Assembly: GCA_963751595.1 (NCBI GenBank)
Contig: CAVVVC010000001.1
Span: 558,001 to 622,000, forward strand
Direction: 5' to 3'
Source: JAHEGP01 sp963751595
GTDB lineage: Bacteria > Pseudomonadota > Gammaproteobacteria > Pseudomonadales > JAHEGP01
DNA length: 64,000 nt
Within the stretch, counting starts at the first letter, position 1. Every line of letters begins with the position of its first letter. Positions 26,977 through 36,377 of this stretch are shown here, piece after piece. The position numbers and the translations under genes are program-made. The notes under the pieces are model-generated. The model saw only the letters and a program-made list of their open reading frames with translations. It did not search any database and was not told the DNA's origin.

Positions 26977-29350
26977 ATGAATAAGATATGCAAAATAGGC
27001 ACGGCCACTGTTTTGGCATTTACGTGTTCAGTTTAGCGCAGGCAGCCCTATAAGTGATGGTTCTGTCTTACCCTTTCCAGAACCTGGCAAGGCCAGTGTG
27101 ACGGGTAAGACATTGAAAGATTCAAAACACCAGTGGCGAAAAACCGAGAACCATTTAGCCGAAGACGCGCCGAATATTGTCATTTTCATGACCGATGATG
27201 CAGGATTTTCGAACCCCGAGGTATTTGGAGGTCCTGTTCATATGCCTACGATGGCGCGATTGGCTGAATCAGGTATCAGCTACAACGCCTTTCACACGAC
27301 TGCCATGTGTTCTCCTACCAGAGCATCATTATTAACAGGGCGTAACCATCATAGAGTTGGTGCAGGACAGATCGCAGAGTTTGCTTCTGATTGGGATGGC
27401 TATGTGGGCAAGATTCCAAAGTCTACAGCCACGGTTGCTCAGGTGCTCTCTTATTACGGCTATAACACTGCTGCCTTTGGGAAATGGCACAACACACCAG
27501 TGACTGACATAACCAAACTTGGCCCCTTCGACCGTTATCCAACGGGACTCGGATTCGACTACTTTTATGGTTTTATCGCGGGAGAAACATCGCAGTATGA
27601 ACCCGTAATGTTTGAAAACACTAATCCAATCCAGGTACCACACGACCCCACGTATCACCTGACCGAAGACTTGGCGGAAAAGGCGATTCAGTGGATGCGT
27701 ACCAGTAGAACCCTCAATCCTGATAAACCTTTCCTCGTGTATTTTGCGCCCGGCGCGGTACATGGGCCTTTCCATATTTTTAAGGAATGGGCTGACAAGT
27801 ATGACGGCAAATTTGATGAAGGTTGGGAAGCATTAAGGGTAATGACGATTGAGAAACAAAAAGAGCTTGGGTGGATTCCTCAGGATGCCGTTCTCAATCC
27901 ACTTGCTTCAACCCAACAAAAATGGAATGAAATTCCTCAGTCGCAACGCGAGTTTCAAACACGCTTGATGGAAATTTATGCAGGCTTCCTGGAACATACC
28001 GATGTGCAGTATGGAAAGATCGTGGACGAAATCGAGCGTCAGGGATTACTGGACAATACGCTGATTATCTATATCAACTCCGATAATGGGCCATCCTCAG
28101 AAGGTCAGGACGGGTCTATCTCTGAATTACTGGCACAGAATACGATGCCAACCACCATCGAACAGCAGATTGAAGTGCTCAATAAAGATTATGGCGGTAT
28201 GGATGCATTGGGTGGACCAAAGCTTGATGTGATGTATCACCACGGGTGGGCTTATGCTGGGGCAGCGCCGTTTCAGGGTACCAAGCTGGTTGCTGCGTAT
28301 CTGGGCGGAACACGGACGCCACTGGTTATGTCATGGCCTAAAAAGATAAAGCATGATGGCAAAGTCCGCTCCCAGTTTCATCATGTGAACGACATAGCCG
28401 CTACGATCTATGACATTCTAGATATTACAGCGCCCAAGCTTGTAAATGGGGTAGAGCAGCAGCCGCTAGACGGTATTTCTATGGCTTACACCTTTGATAA
28501 TGCCGAAGCAAAGAGTGCAAAAACAACGCAGTATTTTGAAATTATGGGTAGTCGTGGTGTTTATCACGAAGGTTGGTTTGCAGGTACCTTTGGTCCAAAG
28601 GCACCCTGGTCTACGGATGTGTCGGGCCTGATTAACTGGAAACCAGAGGCCGATGTATGGGAGCTGTACAACCTGGAAAATGACTATTCTCAGTCAAATG
28701 ACTTAGCCAAAGAAAATCCAGAGAAGCTGACTGAATTAAAAGCCGTGTTTGATGCAGAGGCAGCGGATAACCTCGTATATCCAATTGGTGGCGGACTGTA
28801 TACGGCGTTTTACAACGCCAGTGAAATGCCCTCGTCACCGCTGACGGAATGGACATTTTATGAAGGACAGACACGGATTCCGGAAGGCTTGGCCCCTAAA
28901 TTTGTCAGCGGACGTTCTACCGTGGCAGTAATTGATACAGAGATACCTAAAGATGCTGAAGGGGTGCTTTTTGCTGTCGGTGGTATCTCTGCGGGGTTCA
29001 CTGTGTATATGGACAAGGGCTTCCTGAAAGCTGAATACAATGCCATGACCATGAACCGCTTTAAGATTGCTTCTAAATCGACAATCCCAACCGGTAAGGT
29101 GAAAATCGAAGTAGTAACAGAGTATGACACTAAAGAACGCATGGCTCCGGCGACCATTACTTTGAAGGTCAACGGCAAAGAAGTTGGTCAGGGACGCATA
29201 GAGCGATCGGTCCCAGCCATCTTCACGGCGTCCGAATCCTTTGATGTAGGCGTGGATTTGGCTTCTCCAGTGGCATTGGATTACTTTGATAGAGCTCCAT
29301 TTAAATTCAATGGCAAGATCGAAAAGATCAATATCAAATATATCGATTAG
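26977..29350 (+). pseudogene. Arylsulfatase (formylglycine type), catalytic part intact, signal-peptide region frameshifted
   Basis: The 750-codon frame from GTG 27098 encodes a full type I sulfatase: metal-binding NIVIFMTDDAGFSN, signature TTAMCSPTRASLLTGRNHH with the modifiable Cys, and later YINSDNGPSSEGQDG and the C-terminal beta domain. The natural start is probably ATG 26977, which opens a signal peptide (KICKIGTATVLAFTCSV) but meets TAG at 27034. Reading then continues as SLAQAAL in the third frame and SDGSVLPFPEPG in the sulfatase frame. Two single-base losses (near 27030 and 27051) explain this. Without a signal the enzyme could not be exported, so it is probably non-functional unless these are sequence errors. 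Confidence 0.8.
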
Positions 29351-29750
29351 AAAATATTCATGAACTCTGGCGTAGGGTGCTTTTTCCCGGGGTATGACAT
29401 AAATCGGTTTAGTTGCGGCGCAAAATAAGATGAGTACACCCGCTTCACCTATGAAGCCATCGGCACAGCAAATGCCATGGCTCTGCAAGCACCCTGGCAA
29501 GGGTGCAGACGTGCCCGGGATAAGGTTGGTTGGACTATCTGCGTTTGTATGGCCCCGGCGAAACTTTCTTCGATCGGACCTGGTTGCCCCGGGGACGTGC
29601 AGAAAGTGAATTGATATTGAGTAATCGCTGTCTGTGAGGTCCCGCTGTTTGGGGTAGCGGATGGTTTCAACTTGCCAGGATGCAATGAGGAAAACGATGA
29701 CACTAATGACAATATCAGCGACATCGTTCATCTGCCCGGGTTTAGTGTTA
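29351..29750. other. Intergenic region, no supported gene
   Basis: About 400 bp between two plus-strand genes. A plus-strand frame is open from 29661 into the phosphatase gene, but the lipoprotein signal shows translation begins at 29751. Nothing else identified. Confidence 0.4.
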
Positions 29751-30605
29751 ATGAAAAACACAAAGACCAGAATCATTCTCGTCATGGCTGGTATTGCATT
29801 GATGGTGGGTTGTGCAAGCCCTGAAAGGCAGCTTAAACCCCAAGTCGTTCCAGAGATTAGACCAGGTATTTTGCAGGGCTATCTGCCAGTTGAGATGCTT
29901 CCAGACAGCCTGGAACTGATTCCTCCGCCCCCCCTTGATGGTTCGACGGCCTTCGCCCTCGATAACGACGTGAGTATGCAGAGCCTGGTTTTGCAGGGCA
30001 CAGCTCGATGGAATGTGGCTGCCCAGGACGCTGACCTGGAATTCCCGCATGCAGCCGGTACTTTCTCATGCGCATTGAATGCTCCAATCACGGAGCAAGA
30101 AACACCGCAGCTTTATATGCTGCTTCGTCGTACGCTTGCCGATGCGGGACTTTCTACTTACACCGCAAAGAATCACTACAATCGAACTCGACCGTTCGTG
30201 GTGAACAATGCGCCTACCTGCACACCCGGGGATGAAGGGGCACTGATGAACGATGGTTCCTATCCCTCCGGACATACGGCGATCGGATGGGCGTGGGCAC
30301 TCATCCTTGCCGAGATTTCTCCCGAACAGGCCGATGCCATCCTTGCCAGAGGCTGGGCCTTTGGACAGAGCCGGGCGATCTGTAATGTTCATTGGCAAAG
30401 CGATGTGATGATGGGACGCATCATGGGTGCTGTTTCTGTTGCCAGCTTACACTCCGATCCGGAATTTCGCGCAGCGGTAGAAGCCTCCAAGGGTGAGCTC
30501 AGGAATGTTCGTTCCAAAGGGTTACAGCCCACGCGGGATTGCCAGGCCGAAGCTGATGCATTATCGGAGTATTCCGAGTTGGCACCTTGGCCAGCTAACA
30601 AATAG
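29751..30605 (+). CDS. Class A acid phosphatase (PAP2 superfamily), lipoprotein
   Basis: Periplasmic acid phosphatase of the PhoN / PAP2 type. All three motifs are present: KNHYNRTRPF (K-x6-RP), NDGSYPSGHTAIGWAWA (the class A PSGH signature) and SRAICNVHWQSD (SR-x5-H-x3-D). The start at 29751 gives a lipoprotein signal ending MVGCASPERQ. It removes phosphate from organic monoesters, with broad specificity in the family. About 285 residues, slightly longer than typical class A enzymes. It follows the arylsulfatase, so phosphate and sulfate ester cleavage genes sit together. Confidence 0.9.
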   Translation: MKNTKTRIILVMAGIALMVGCASPERQLKPQVVPEIRPGILQGYLPVEMLPDSLELIPPPPLDGSTAFALDNDVSMQSLVLQGTARWNVAAQDADLEFPHAAGTFSCALNAPITEQETPQLYMLLRRTLADAGLSTYTAKNHYNRTRPFVVNNAPTCTPGDEGALMNDGSYPSGHTAIGWAWALILAEISPEQADAILARGWAFGQSRAICNVHWQSDVMMGRIMGAVSVASLHSDPEFRAAVEASKGELRNVRSKGLQPTRDCQAEADALSEYSELAPWPANK

Positions 30606-30770
30606 ATTGAGATCAGATGCAGGAGATATAAATCATGAAAAAAACTCTCAACCGTCTATTTGTAGGCCGGTGTCGAAAAGGACAAAAGGGTGATCACGAA
30701 AATATTCTCGCACAGTGTGGTGATTTATCTGCACAATTTTGCGACCTGATTAGAAATCGGAGTATTTTAT

Positions 30771-31961
30771 ATGAATTCACAAAAATATTTTTGCGGATTA
30801 GCCCTTGTTGGTTTGTTGTCCGGGCCGGCCAGCGCGGAAAACTGGGAGCCTTTTACTGGCGCTGAACGTCTCACCAAATTTGTCGCTGGCGCCACAGCGG
30901 AATTCGAATATAAGCCCGGCCAGATGGCAACCGGTACGTACAACGCAGACGGTACGGCCGTTATTACGGCTTATGATGGAAAGTTTCGGCGTACCTGGAA
31001 GATTGAAGGTGACGACCAGGTCTGTTACACGACAGACATAAAAACCAACTGTTATCGATTCGAAAACAACCTTGACGACCCGGATGAGTTTCGCGCCGTC
31101 CATGTCGATGGCACGAAAAGCTATTTGTTCCGGGTGGTTGATAGAGAAGCGAAAGTTTATGAGCGTGAGACCCCGGCAGGTGCTGACGGATCCTTAAGCT
31201 CTCCTTCGGCTGCGGAAGTCGCCGCAGAACTTGCCAACCCGAACACAACACTCGGGACGATGAATTTTTTCTTTGATTACACGGCTTTTCAGGGTGATCT
31301 TCCCGGGGCAGATAGCGCGAATGCGTCAAAACTAAGCTTCCAGCCGGGTATGCCTTATCCACTCACAGACACTGCCAATTTATTCGTTCGCCCGCTGTTT
31401 CCAATAATTATTAAACAGGATGTGCCCGGCTCCGATGGCTTCGAGGAAAAAAGCTTTGAGTTAGGCGATATTACATACGACATCGCCGTTTTTAACTCGT
31501 CGCCCACCGGTCTTATCTATGGCGGTGGTGTGGCTGGTGCTATCCCGACCGCCACGGATGATGCCCTCGGCCTCGATCAATGGCTGCTGGGTCCGGAAGT
31601 GATTGTAGCGCTAATGAGACCCTGGGGAGTTATCGGCATGATCGCCAGTCATCAGTGGGATGTCGCTGGCAGCAATAAAAACGCTACCAGTGTCACGGGT
31701 GGTCAGTATTTCTATTCCTTCAATGTCAAGAACGGGTGGGTTTTTGGAGCCGGCCCGACCTTCTCGTACAACCATAAAGCCGACAGTGGCAATAAATGGA
31801 CATTTCCTGTCGGCATTGGTGGTTCAAAGACGGCATTAATCGGCGGCCGGGCCTGGAAGTTCGGGCTTCAGTATTGGTACTACGTCGCGTCACCCGATGA
31901 CTTTGGGCCACAGCATTTGCTCCGTTTGCAGGTTGCACCGGTCATAAAATTACCTTGGTGA
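30771..31961 (+). CDS. Exported protein, probable outer-membrane barrel
   Basis: A 396-residue protein with a signal peptide (GLALVGLLSGPASAEN). Residues about 30-110 form a beta-rich domain (GTYNADGTAVITAYDGKFRR, TWKIEGDDQVCYTTD) resembling small DUF995-type domains. The remaining part has alternating aromatic strands (GVIGMIASHQWDVAG, QYFYSFNVKNGWVFGAG) and ends PVIKLPW. This looks like an outer-membrane beta-barrel of the group often labelled neuromedin U / transporter. The function is unknown. It lies 165 bp after the acid phosphatase gene. Confidence 0.7.
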   Translation: MNSQKYFCGLALVGLLSGPASAENWEPFTGAERLTKFVAGATAEFEYKPGQMATGTYNADGTAVITAYDGKFRRTWKIEGDDQVCYTTDIKTNCYRFENNLDDPDEFRAVHVDGTKSYLFRVVDREAKVYERETPAGADGSLSSPSAAEVAAELANPNTTLGTMNFFFDYTAFQGDLPGADSANASKLSFQPGMPYPLTDTANLFVRPLFPIIIKQDVPGSDGFEEKSFELGDITYDIAVFNSSPTGLIYGGGVAGAIPTATDDALGLDQWLLGPEVIVALMRPWGVIGMIASHQWDVAGSNKNATSVTGGQYFYSFNVKNGWVFGAGPTFSYNHKADSGNKWTFPVGIGGSKTALIGGRAWKFGLQYWYYVASPDDFGPQHLLRLQVAPVIKLPW

Positions 31962-32021
31962 CACTAAGCAAAGCATCGGACGAAAAAATTTGGAAGGGGC
32001 AGCCATCCCTGGTGCCCTAAA

Positions 32022-32146
32022 AGGCTGCTGAAAAACGTATTCGAGGCAGCGAGCGCAAGGCAAGAACCGGCGAGGGGCAACAAATGACCGAGTTGAGCCG
32101 GTTTTTAACGCTGCGATCGCCACGCAGATAGTTTTTCAACAGCTTG
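32022..32146 (+). repeat. MITE-like dispersed repeat family 1, copy B
   Basis: A 125-bp element with ends AGGCTGCTGAAAAAC and GTTTTTCAACAGCTTG. It differs from the copy at 52072 at about eight positions by eye. It contains GCGATCGC and a GAGCCGGTTTTTAACG segment shared by all copies. Confidence 0.85.
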
Positions 32147-32313
32147 CTAATGGTAATCCGCTGGCGTTGAGATTGGGCAGGTTAAAGCATGGTGCCTGGC
32201 ATTCCTTCATGCCCCTGAGTGGACAGGAACTGCAACAACTGCAAGAATCTTTCTCCGGCATGGGTGCCACGCGTAAAAATGACGAGCGCAGCGACTGGGC
32301 TCGGCACACATGA
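32146..32313 (+). pseudogene. 3' remnant of an unidentified gene, abutting the MITE-like repeat
   Basis: A plus-strand frame without a start codon reads NPLALRLGRLKHGAWHSF, MPLSGQELQQLQESFSG and NDERSDWARHT and then stops. The composition is protein-like and it begins exactly where the repeat ends, so it looks like the C-terminus of a gene cut by the repeat. I do not recognise the family. Confidence 0.35.
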
Positions 32314-32362
32314 GAAAGTCTTATTCGAGAACGCTTGAATAATTTGCAGTGAACCAAGGCAA

Positions 32363-33841
32363 ATGTCATTGATGTATCGCAGACCGCAGCTATTCCACAG
32401 CCTATTGCTTTGCCTTTACCTGGCAGGCCTAAGTTATCCTGCGTGGGCTGTTAGCAACTCTTACCAACGGGCCCTCGAAACTGCCGCCGCATTGTTACCC
32501 CCGGGCGCCACTGTCGCCGCCGTCATTCGCGACGAATCGGGTAAAACCCTGTTTGAGCACAACAGCGAGCGTCTGCTGACCCCGGCAAGCACTGTCAAGC
32601 TGTTGACTGCTACCGCAGCCTATTATCAACTTGGCCCCCATTTTCGTTTTAACACGGAATTGCGTCAGCAGGCCAATGGTGATCTGGTGGTTCGCTTCAG
32701 CGGCGACCCCTATTTCGACCGAAGTGACCTGCGCCGCTTGCTCACAAAAGCCATGGCTAACGGTCTGGGAAATGAAGTTAACAACGTTTACCTGGACAGC
32801 GGTGTTTTCAATGGCCACCACTGGTCCGACGCGCAGAGCTGGGACAATCGCAACACGTGTTTCGCGGCCCCGGCAACCGCAATCAGCCTCGATCGCAACT
32901 GCTTCAGGGCTTCAGTCCGGGCAGGAAAAAGCGGAGATACGGCAAAGGTCGTCACAACCACAGCCAATCCCGTCGCCATCAACAGCTATGCCAGGATTGT
33001 CAGCCCAGGCGAGCGCGAGCGCCTTTTCTGCCGACTGGAGCTGCGCCATCAACAGCGAGGCCTCTACGGGCTGCACGGATGCATCGTTTCAGGAGAACTG
33101 CCCCTGTCATTGAAAGTGGCCGTGGTCGACCCGGTACACTACGCCAAGGCAACGCTGCGCCAGGAGGCCAGGGAGTTGGGTATCACCATCAAGGGCGACA
33201 TCCGCCAGCGCACCGACAACACCAAGGCCAGGTTGCTGGCAGCTCACCAATCCGAGCCACTGGGATATTATCTGCGGCATATGTTGCAACGGTCGGACAA
33301 TCAGATCGCTGACGTACTGTTCAAGACCACCGGCGGCACTCATTATTCAGTTCCCGGTAACTACCGCAACGGGGCAGCCGCCGTGCGCGAGATTCTTCAG
33401 GACAAGGCCAACGTCTCTCTCGACAACAGTTATCTGGCCGATGGCTCGGGACTGTCGCCGCACAACCAGGTTACGGTGACCAATGTCATCGATACGCTCA
33501 CCCACATGGCCAGGATGAAAGACCAGAGCCTGGTGAATTCGCTGGCGGTATCCGGTATCAGTGGCACCCTGCAACACCGTCGCGGATTTAACCGGCCACC
33601 GCTGCGCGGTAACATACGCGCCAAAACCGGTCATCTGGCCGGCCACTACAACCTGGCCGGCTATCTCACCGATCGCAGCGGCCGGACCCTCAGTTTCGCG
33701 GTTTTCGTCAACGGTTTCAGCCTCGCGAAACCCGACAGTACCGAACAACCTGCACCAATACGACAGCTCTCCGCCGCACCCTTTTTCGAGCGGCTTTTCA
33801 ATCTTCTTTACGAAGTGAACGAGACCGTGGCCGCACGCTGA
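32363..33841 (+). CDS. dacB: D-alanyl-D-alanine carboxypeptidase / endopeptidase (PBP4, peptidase S13)
   Basis: A 492-residue penicillin-binding protein 4 homologue. It has a signal peptide (LLCLYLAGLSYPAWAV) and the three active-site motifs: SxxK in TPASTVKLLTATAAYY, SxN in LQRSDNQIADVL, and KTG in NIRAKTGHLAGHYNLAG. It trims or cuts cross-links in periplasmic peptidoglycan. Length matches E. coli DacB (477). The start ATG 32363 has AAGG close by. It is monocistronic as far as can be seen. Confidence 0.93.
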   Translation: MSLMYRRPQLFHSLLLCLYLAGLSYPAWAVSNSYQRALETAAALLPPGATVAAVIRDESGKTLFEHNSERLLTPASTVKLLTATAAYYQLGPHFRFNTELRQQANGDLVVRFSGDPYFDRSDLRRLLTKAMANGLGNEVNNVYLDSGVFNGHHWSDAQSWDNRNTCFAAPATAISLDRNCFRASVRAGKSGDTAKVVTTTANPVAINSYARIVSPGERERLFCRLELRHQQRGLYGLHGCIVSGELPLSLKVAVVDPVHYAKATLRQEARELGITIKGDIRQRTDNTKARLLAAHQSEPLGYYLRHMLQRSDNQIADVLFKTTGGTHYSVPGNYRNGAAAVREILQDKANVSLDNSYLADGSGLSPHNQVTVTNVIDTLTHMARMKDQSLVNSLAVSGISGTLQHRRGFNRPPLRGNIRAKTGHLAGHYNLAGYLTDRSGRTLSFAVFVNGFSLAKPDSTEQPAPIRQLSAAPFFERLFNLLYEVNETVAAR

Positions 33842-34355
33842 AGGGAGACAACGCGAAAGCGCTCGATTGCTGAAGCCGACAACTACTGAAGCGCGGTCGA
33901 TCAACATCATCCGCGCTCAATCCTGCCCAGTGAAGAGCTAAGACACAGGCTTCGATCCCAACTTCTTCGCCGAGAGGTACACGATCGGAAGGTTTCTCAT
34001 GCCATTGATGATGATTGTGTTAACCTGCTACGCTAACTTGCCCTGCCTGACCACCACGTGCTTCTGAAAAACAAATTTTGCTATATCAACACCAACTTGT
34101 GTAATGCCCATCGTTGGCGCTCCTCATTATCTGAATTATGTTTTCGCAACTTGCCATTCTGGCGCATCGACGCCGAAAAGGCAGGCTGAGAAGGAGATGA
34201 TCCTGTTGCTTATGCGTCAGCCTCGCTTCGATACCGATGTCGACTTCAGTGACAATTCGCTTTAAGCTCCTTGATGTGAATATCGCGATTCTCCGCAATT
34301 TCGGAAAAGTCTTCCAGTAGTCGTCGGTAAAGAGGTAGTGCCAGGAGAGGATTCA
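33842..34355. other. Intergenic region containing an IS110-type fragment
   Basis: About 510 bp between dacB and the serine hydrolase gene. The only recognisable content is a 28-codon transposase fragment on the minus strand (separate entry). The end holds the ribosome site AGGAGAGG of the serine hydrolase gene. Confidence 0.5.
34028..34111 (-). pseudogene. N-terminal fragment of an IS110-family transposase
   Basis: An ATG at 34111, preceded by AGGAGCG, opens MGITQVGVDIAKFVFQKHVV, which closely resembles the DEDD transposase start of IS110/IS1111 elements (IGIDLAKNVFQVH). The frame stops after 27 residues at TAG. It is a short remnant, since no further transposase sequence or left/right end is visible. 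Confidence 0.6.
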
Positions 34356-35630
34356 ATGGAGATAATCGACACTCTAACCAAGCCATTTTTGAATACCATA
34401 AGTGTCGCCCGGGATTTATCGTCGGTCACTACCTACGACTCCTCGCAGGAGGTCGATCCGGAATCGGTCGGCATCAGTCAGAAAGGCGCCAATACCATCT
34501 GGTCCAACATCGAGAATCTCTACCGCACCGGCGTCTATCCTGCCATCACCTTCTGCCTGAGGCGCCGAGGCGAGATTGTCTTCAACAGGGCCATAGGCCA
34601 CGCTCGCGGCAACGGTCCGGGTGACGCCTTGCATACGCCTAAACTTCTGGCACAACCCAATACGCCAATCTGCATTTTTTCTTCCTCCAAGGCCGCTACG
34701 GCCATGCTCGTTCACAAGCTTGTCGAACAGGGAAAGATCAATCTGCTTGACCCTGTGAGCCACTACATACCCGAGTTTGCCGCCAACAAGAAGGACAGGA
34801 TCACGATCTTTCAGGTACTGGCGCACCGCAGCGCCATTCCCAAGATACCGGAAGGCGTATCCGTCGAAACCCTGGCCGACCCTGATGCGGTTGTCCACAT
34901 CTTGTGCGAAACCTCGACCACGTTACGAGAAGGTCGCGAGCAGGCCTACCACGCGGTTACCGGTGGCTACATTGTCGGCGAGTTGATCAAACGGGTGACC
35001 GGTAGCGGCATTCAGGACTACTGGCGCCAGCATGTCAAAGAACCGATGGCAATGCGATTCTTCGACTACGGCATCGAAGCGGAGGACTGGGATAAGATCG
35101 CCCTGAACTACATGACAGGTCCCAAGATCATCTTTCCCATCAATCGCTATGCCCAGCACCTGCTTGGCATGAACCTCGGCCGAATCGTGGAGCTCTCCAA
35201 CGAACGGCAGTTCTACGAGTCCCCGATTCCGGCGGCGAACATGACCGCGACAGCGGAAGAAGTCTCCCGGTTCTTTCAGATGATACTAGACCAGGGTAAG
35301 TGGGATGGCCGGCAGATATTCGATCCCCTGACGATCCACCGGGCGACATTGGAAGTCAGCGAAGCGAAGTTCGACAAATCGTTTCTTATCCCCATGCGCT
35401 ACAGTGCAGGCCTGATGCTGGGAGGTAGCCCGATAGGTATATATGGCCCCGATACCGATCAGGCTTACGGCCATATCGGACTCAGCAATATACTGAACTG
35501 GGCTGACCCACAGCGGGATATTTCCGTCGCGCTGCTGACGACAGGTAAGCCGGTGGTCGCCCACCACGGACCGGCTATCGCAATGGCTTTGCGAGCTATC
35601 TCGAAACATTGCCCGAGCATCGATGCATAG
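34356..35630 (+). CDS. Serine hydrolase of the beta-lactamase / class C family
   Basis: A 424-residue cytoplasmic or leaderless serine hydrolase, EstB-like. The S-x-x-K is in IFSSSKAATAMLVHKL, the tyrosine region in YHAVTGGYIVGELIKR, and the third motif in AYGHIGLSNILNWADP. Unlike the gene at 13375 it has no signal peptide or lipobox. I chose ATG at 34356 with AGGAGAGG upstream. The family includes esterases and peptidases. The substrate is unknown. Confidence 0.82.
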   Translation: MEIIDTLTKPFLNTISVARDLSSVTTYDSSQEVDPESVGISQKGANTIWSNIENLYRTGVYPAITFCLRRRGEIVFNRAIGHARGNGPGDALHTPKLLAQPNTPICIFSSSKAATAMLVHKLVEQGKINLLDPVSHYIPEFAANKKDRITIFQVLAHRSAIPKIPEGVSVETLADPDAVVHILCETSTTLREGREQAYHAVTGGYIVGELIKRVTGSGIQDYWRQHVKEPMAMRFFDYGIEAEDWDKIALNYMTGPKIIFPINRYAQHLLGMNLGRIVELSNERQFYESPIPAANMTATAEEVSRFFQMILDQGKWDGRQIFDPLTIHRATLEVSEAKFDKSFLIPMRYSAGLMLGGSPIGIYGPDTDQAYGHIGLSNILNWADPQRDISVALLTTGKPVVAHHGPAIAMALRAISKHCPSIDA

Positions 35631-36377
35631 CCTGCGCAGCATACACACACGGGCTGGTCAAGGACTCATGCTATGGCGGTACACCTTCATGGAAAGTCGA
35701 AATGGCATCTGAACCACGCCAGCATATTCCTGCCTATTTATTGACTGGCGGGAAGCGGCGCATCGACGGCGCTTTAGCCGATGAATATGAGCGAACAATT
35801 TCCTACGGACAGGTATGTCTTGCAATCCAATCCAAAAGTTGAGGCGCCAATAATTGACAGTCAGGGTATTTGCACCCGGAGTTCGCTATTAAAAAGTTTC
35901 ACCAAGCCAACAAGGTTTTTCCAGAGCAGATTGCCGATACTGTACACGCACAGGGTACAGCGCGAAATTCAAATCTCCATAGTTCAGTGCTACACCCGGT
36001 GCCGAGGTCCTTCCCCCGAGGTTTCGCCCCTGAGAGCTTACGCGACGCCTGCCCCCTGACAGACCGCGAGCAAACAAAGCATCACTGTCCAGAATTCGTT
36101 CCAATTTGATTCCCCATCAAAACATTGATTTGGTATCAACTAACAGGCTGTAAGGGTTGTTTTCGCACGCATCCCCCAGAGAAACACAAATCACTTTTGA
36201 AGAGAAAAGCGACCAGTGAAATCAGCCCTGAGCGGGCTGCCGCCAACTGGGGCTATGTGCCAGTGACGTACTGCGGTTTTGTTGCAGTAGAAAAATGCGA
36301 TTGATCTATTGCTATCTGCACCCGCAATACATCGAAGACGGCAAAGTGGTGCGCCTGCTGGCAGCGCGTGGCTCGCG
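35631..36377. other. Long intergenic region, no supported gene
   Basis: About 750 bp, more AT-rich than its flanks. Minus-strand frames at 35889-36104 and 36191-36460 are open and contain short protein-like stretches, but neither has a ribosome site or a known family. It may be the debris of a lost gene. No inverted repeats or terminator recognised. Confidence 0.4.

Noticed and set aside
28835..29785. 316-codon minus-strand frame over the arylsulfatase 3' end
   Set aside because: Antisense to conserved sulfatase sequence. It extends into non-coding DNA and has no family signature.
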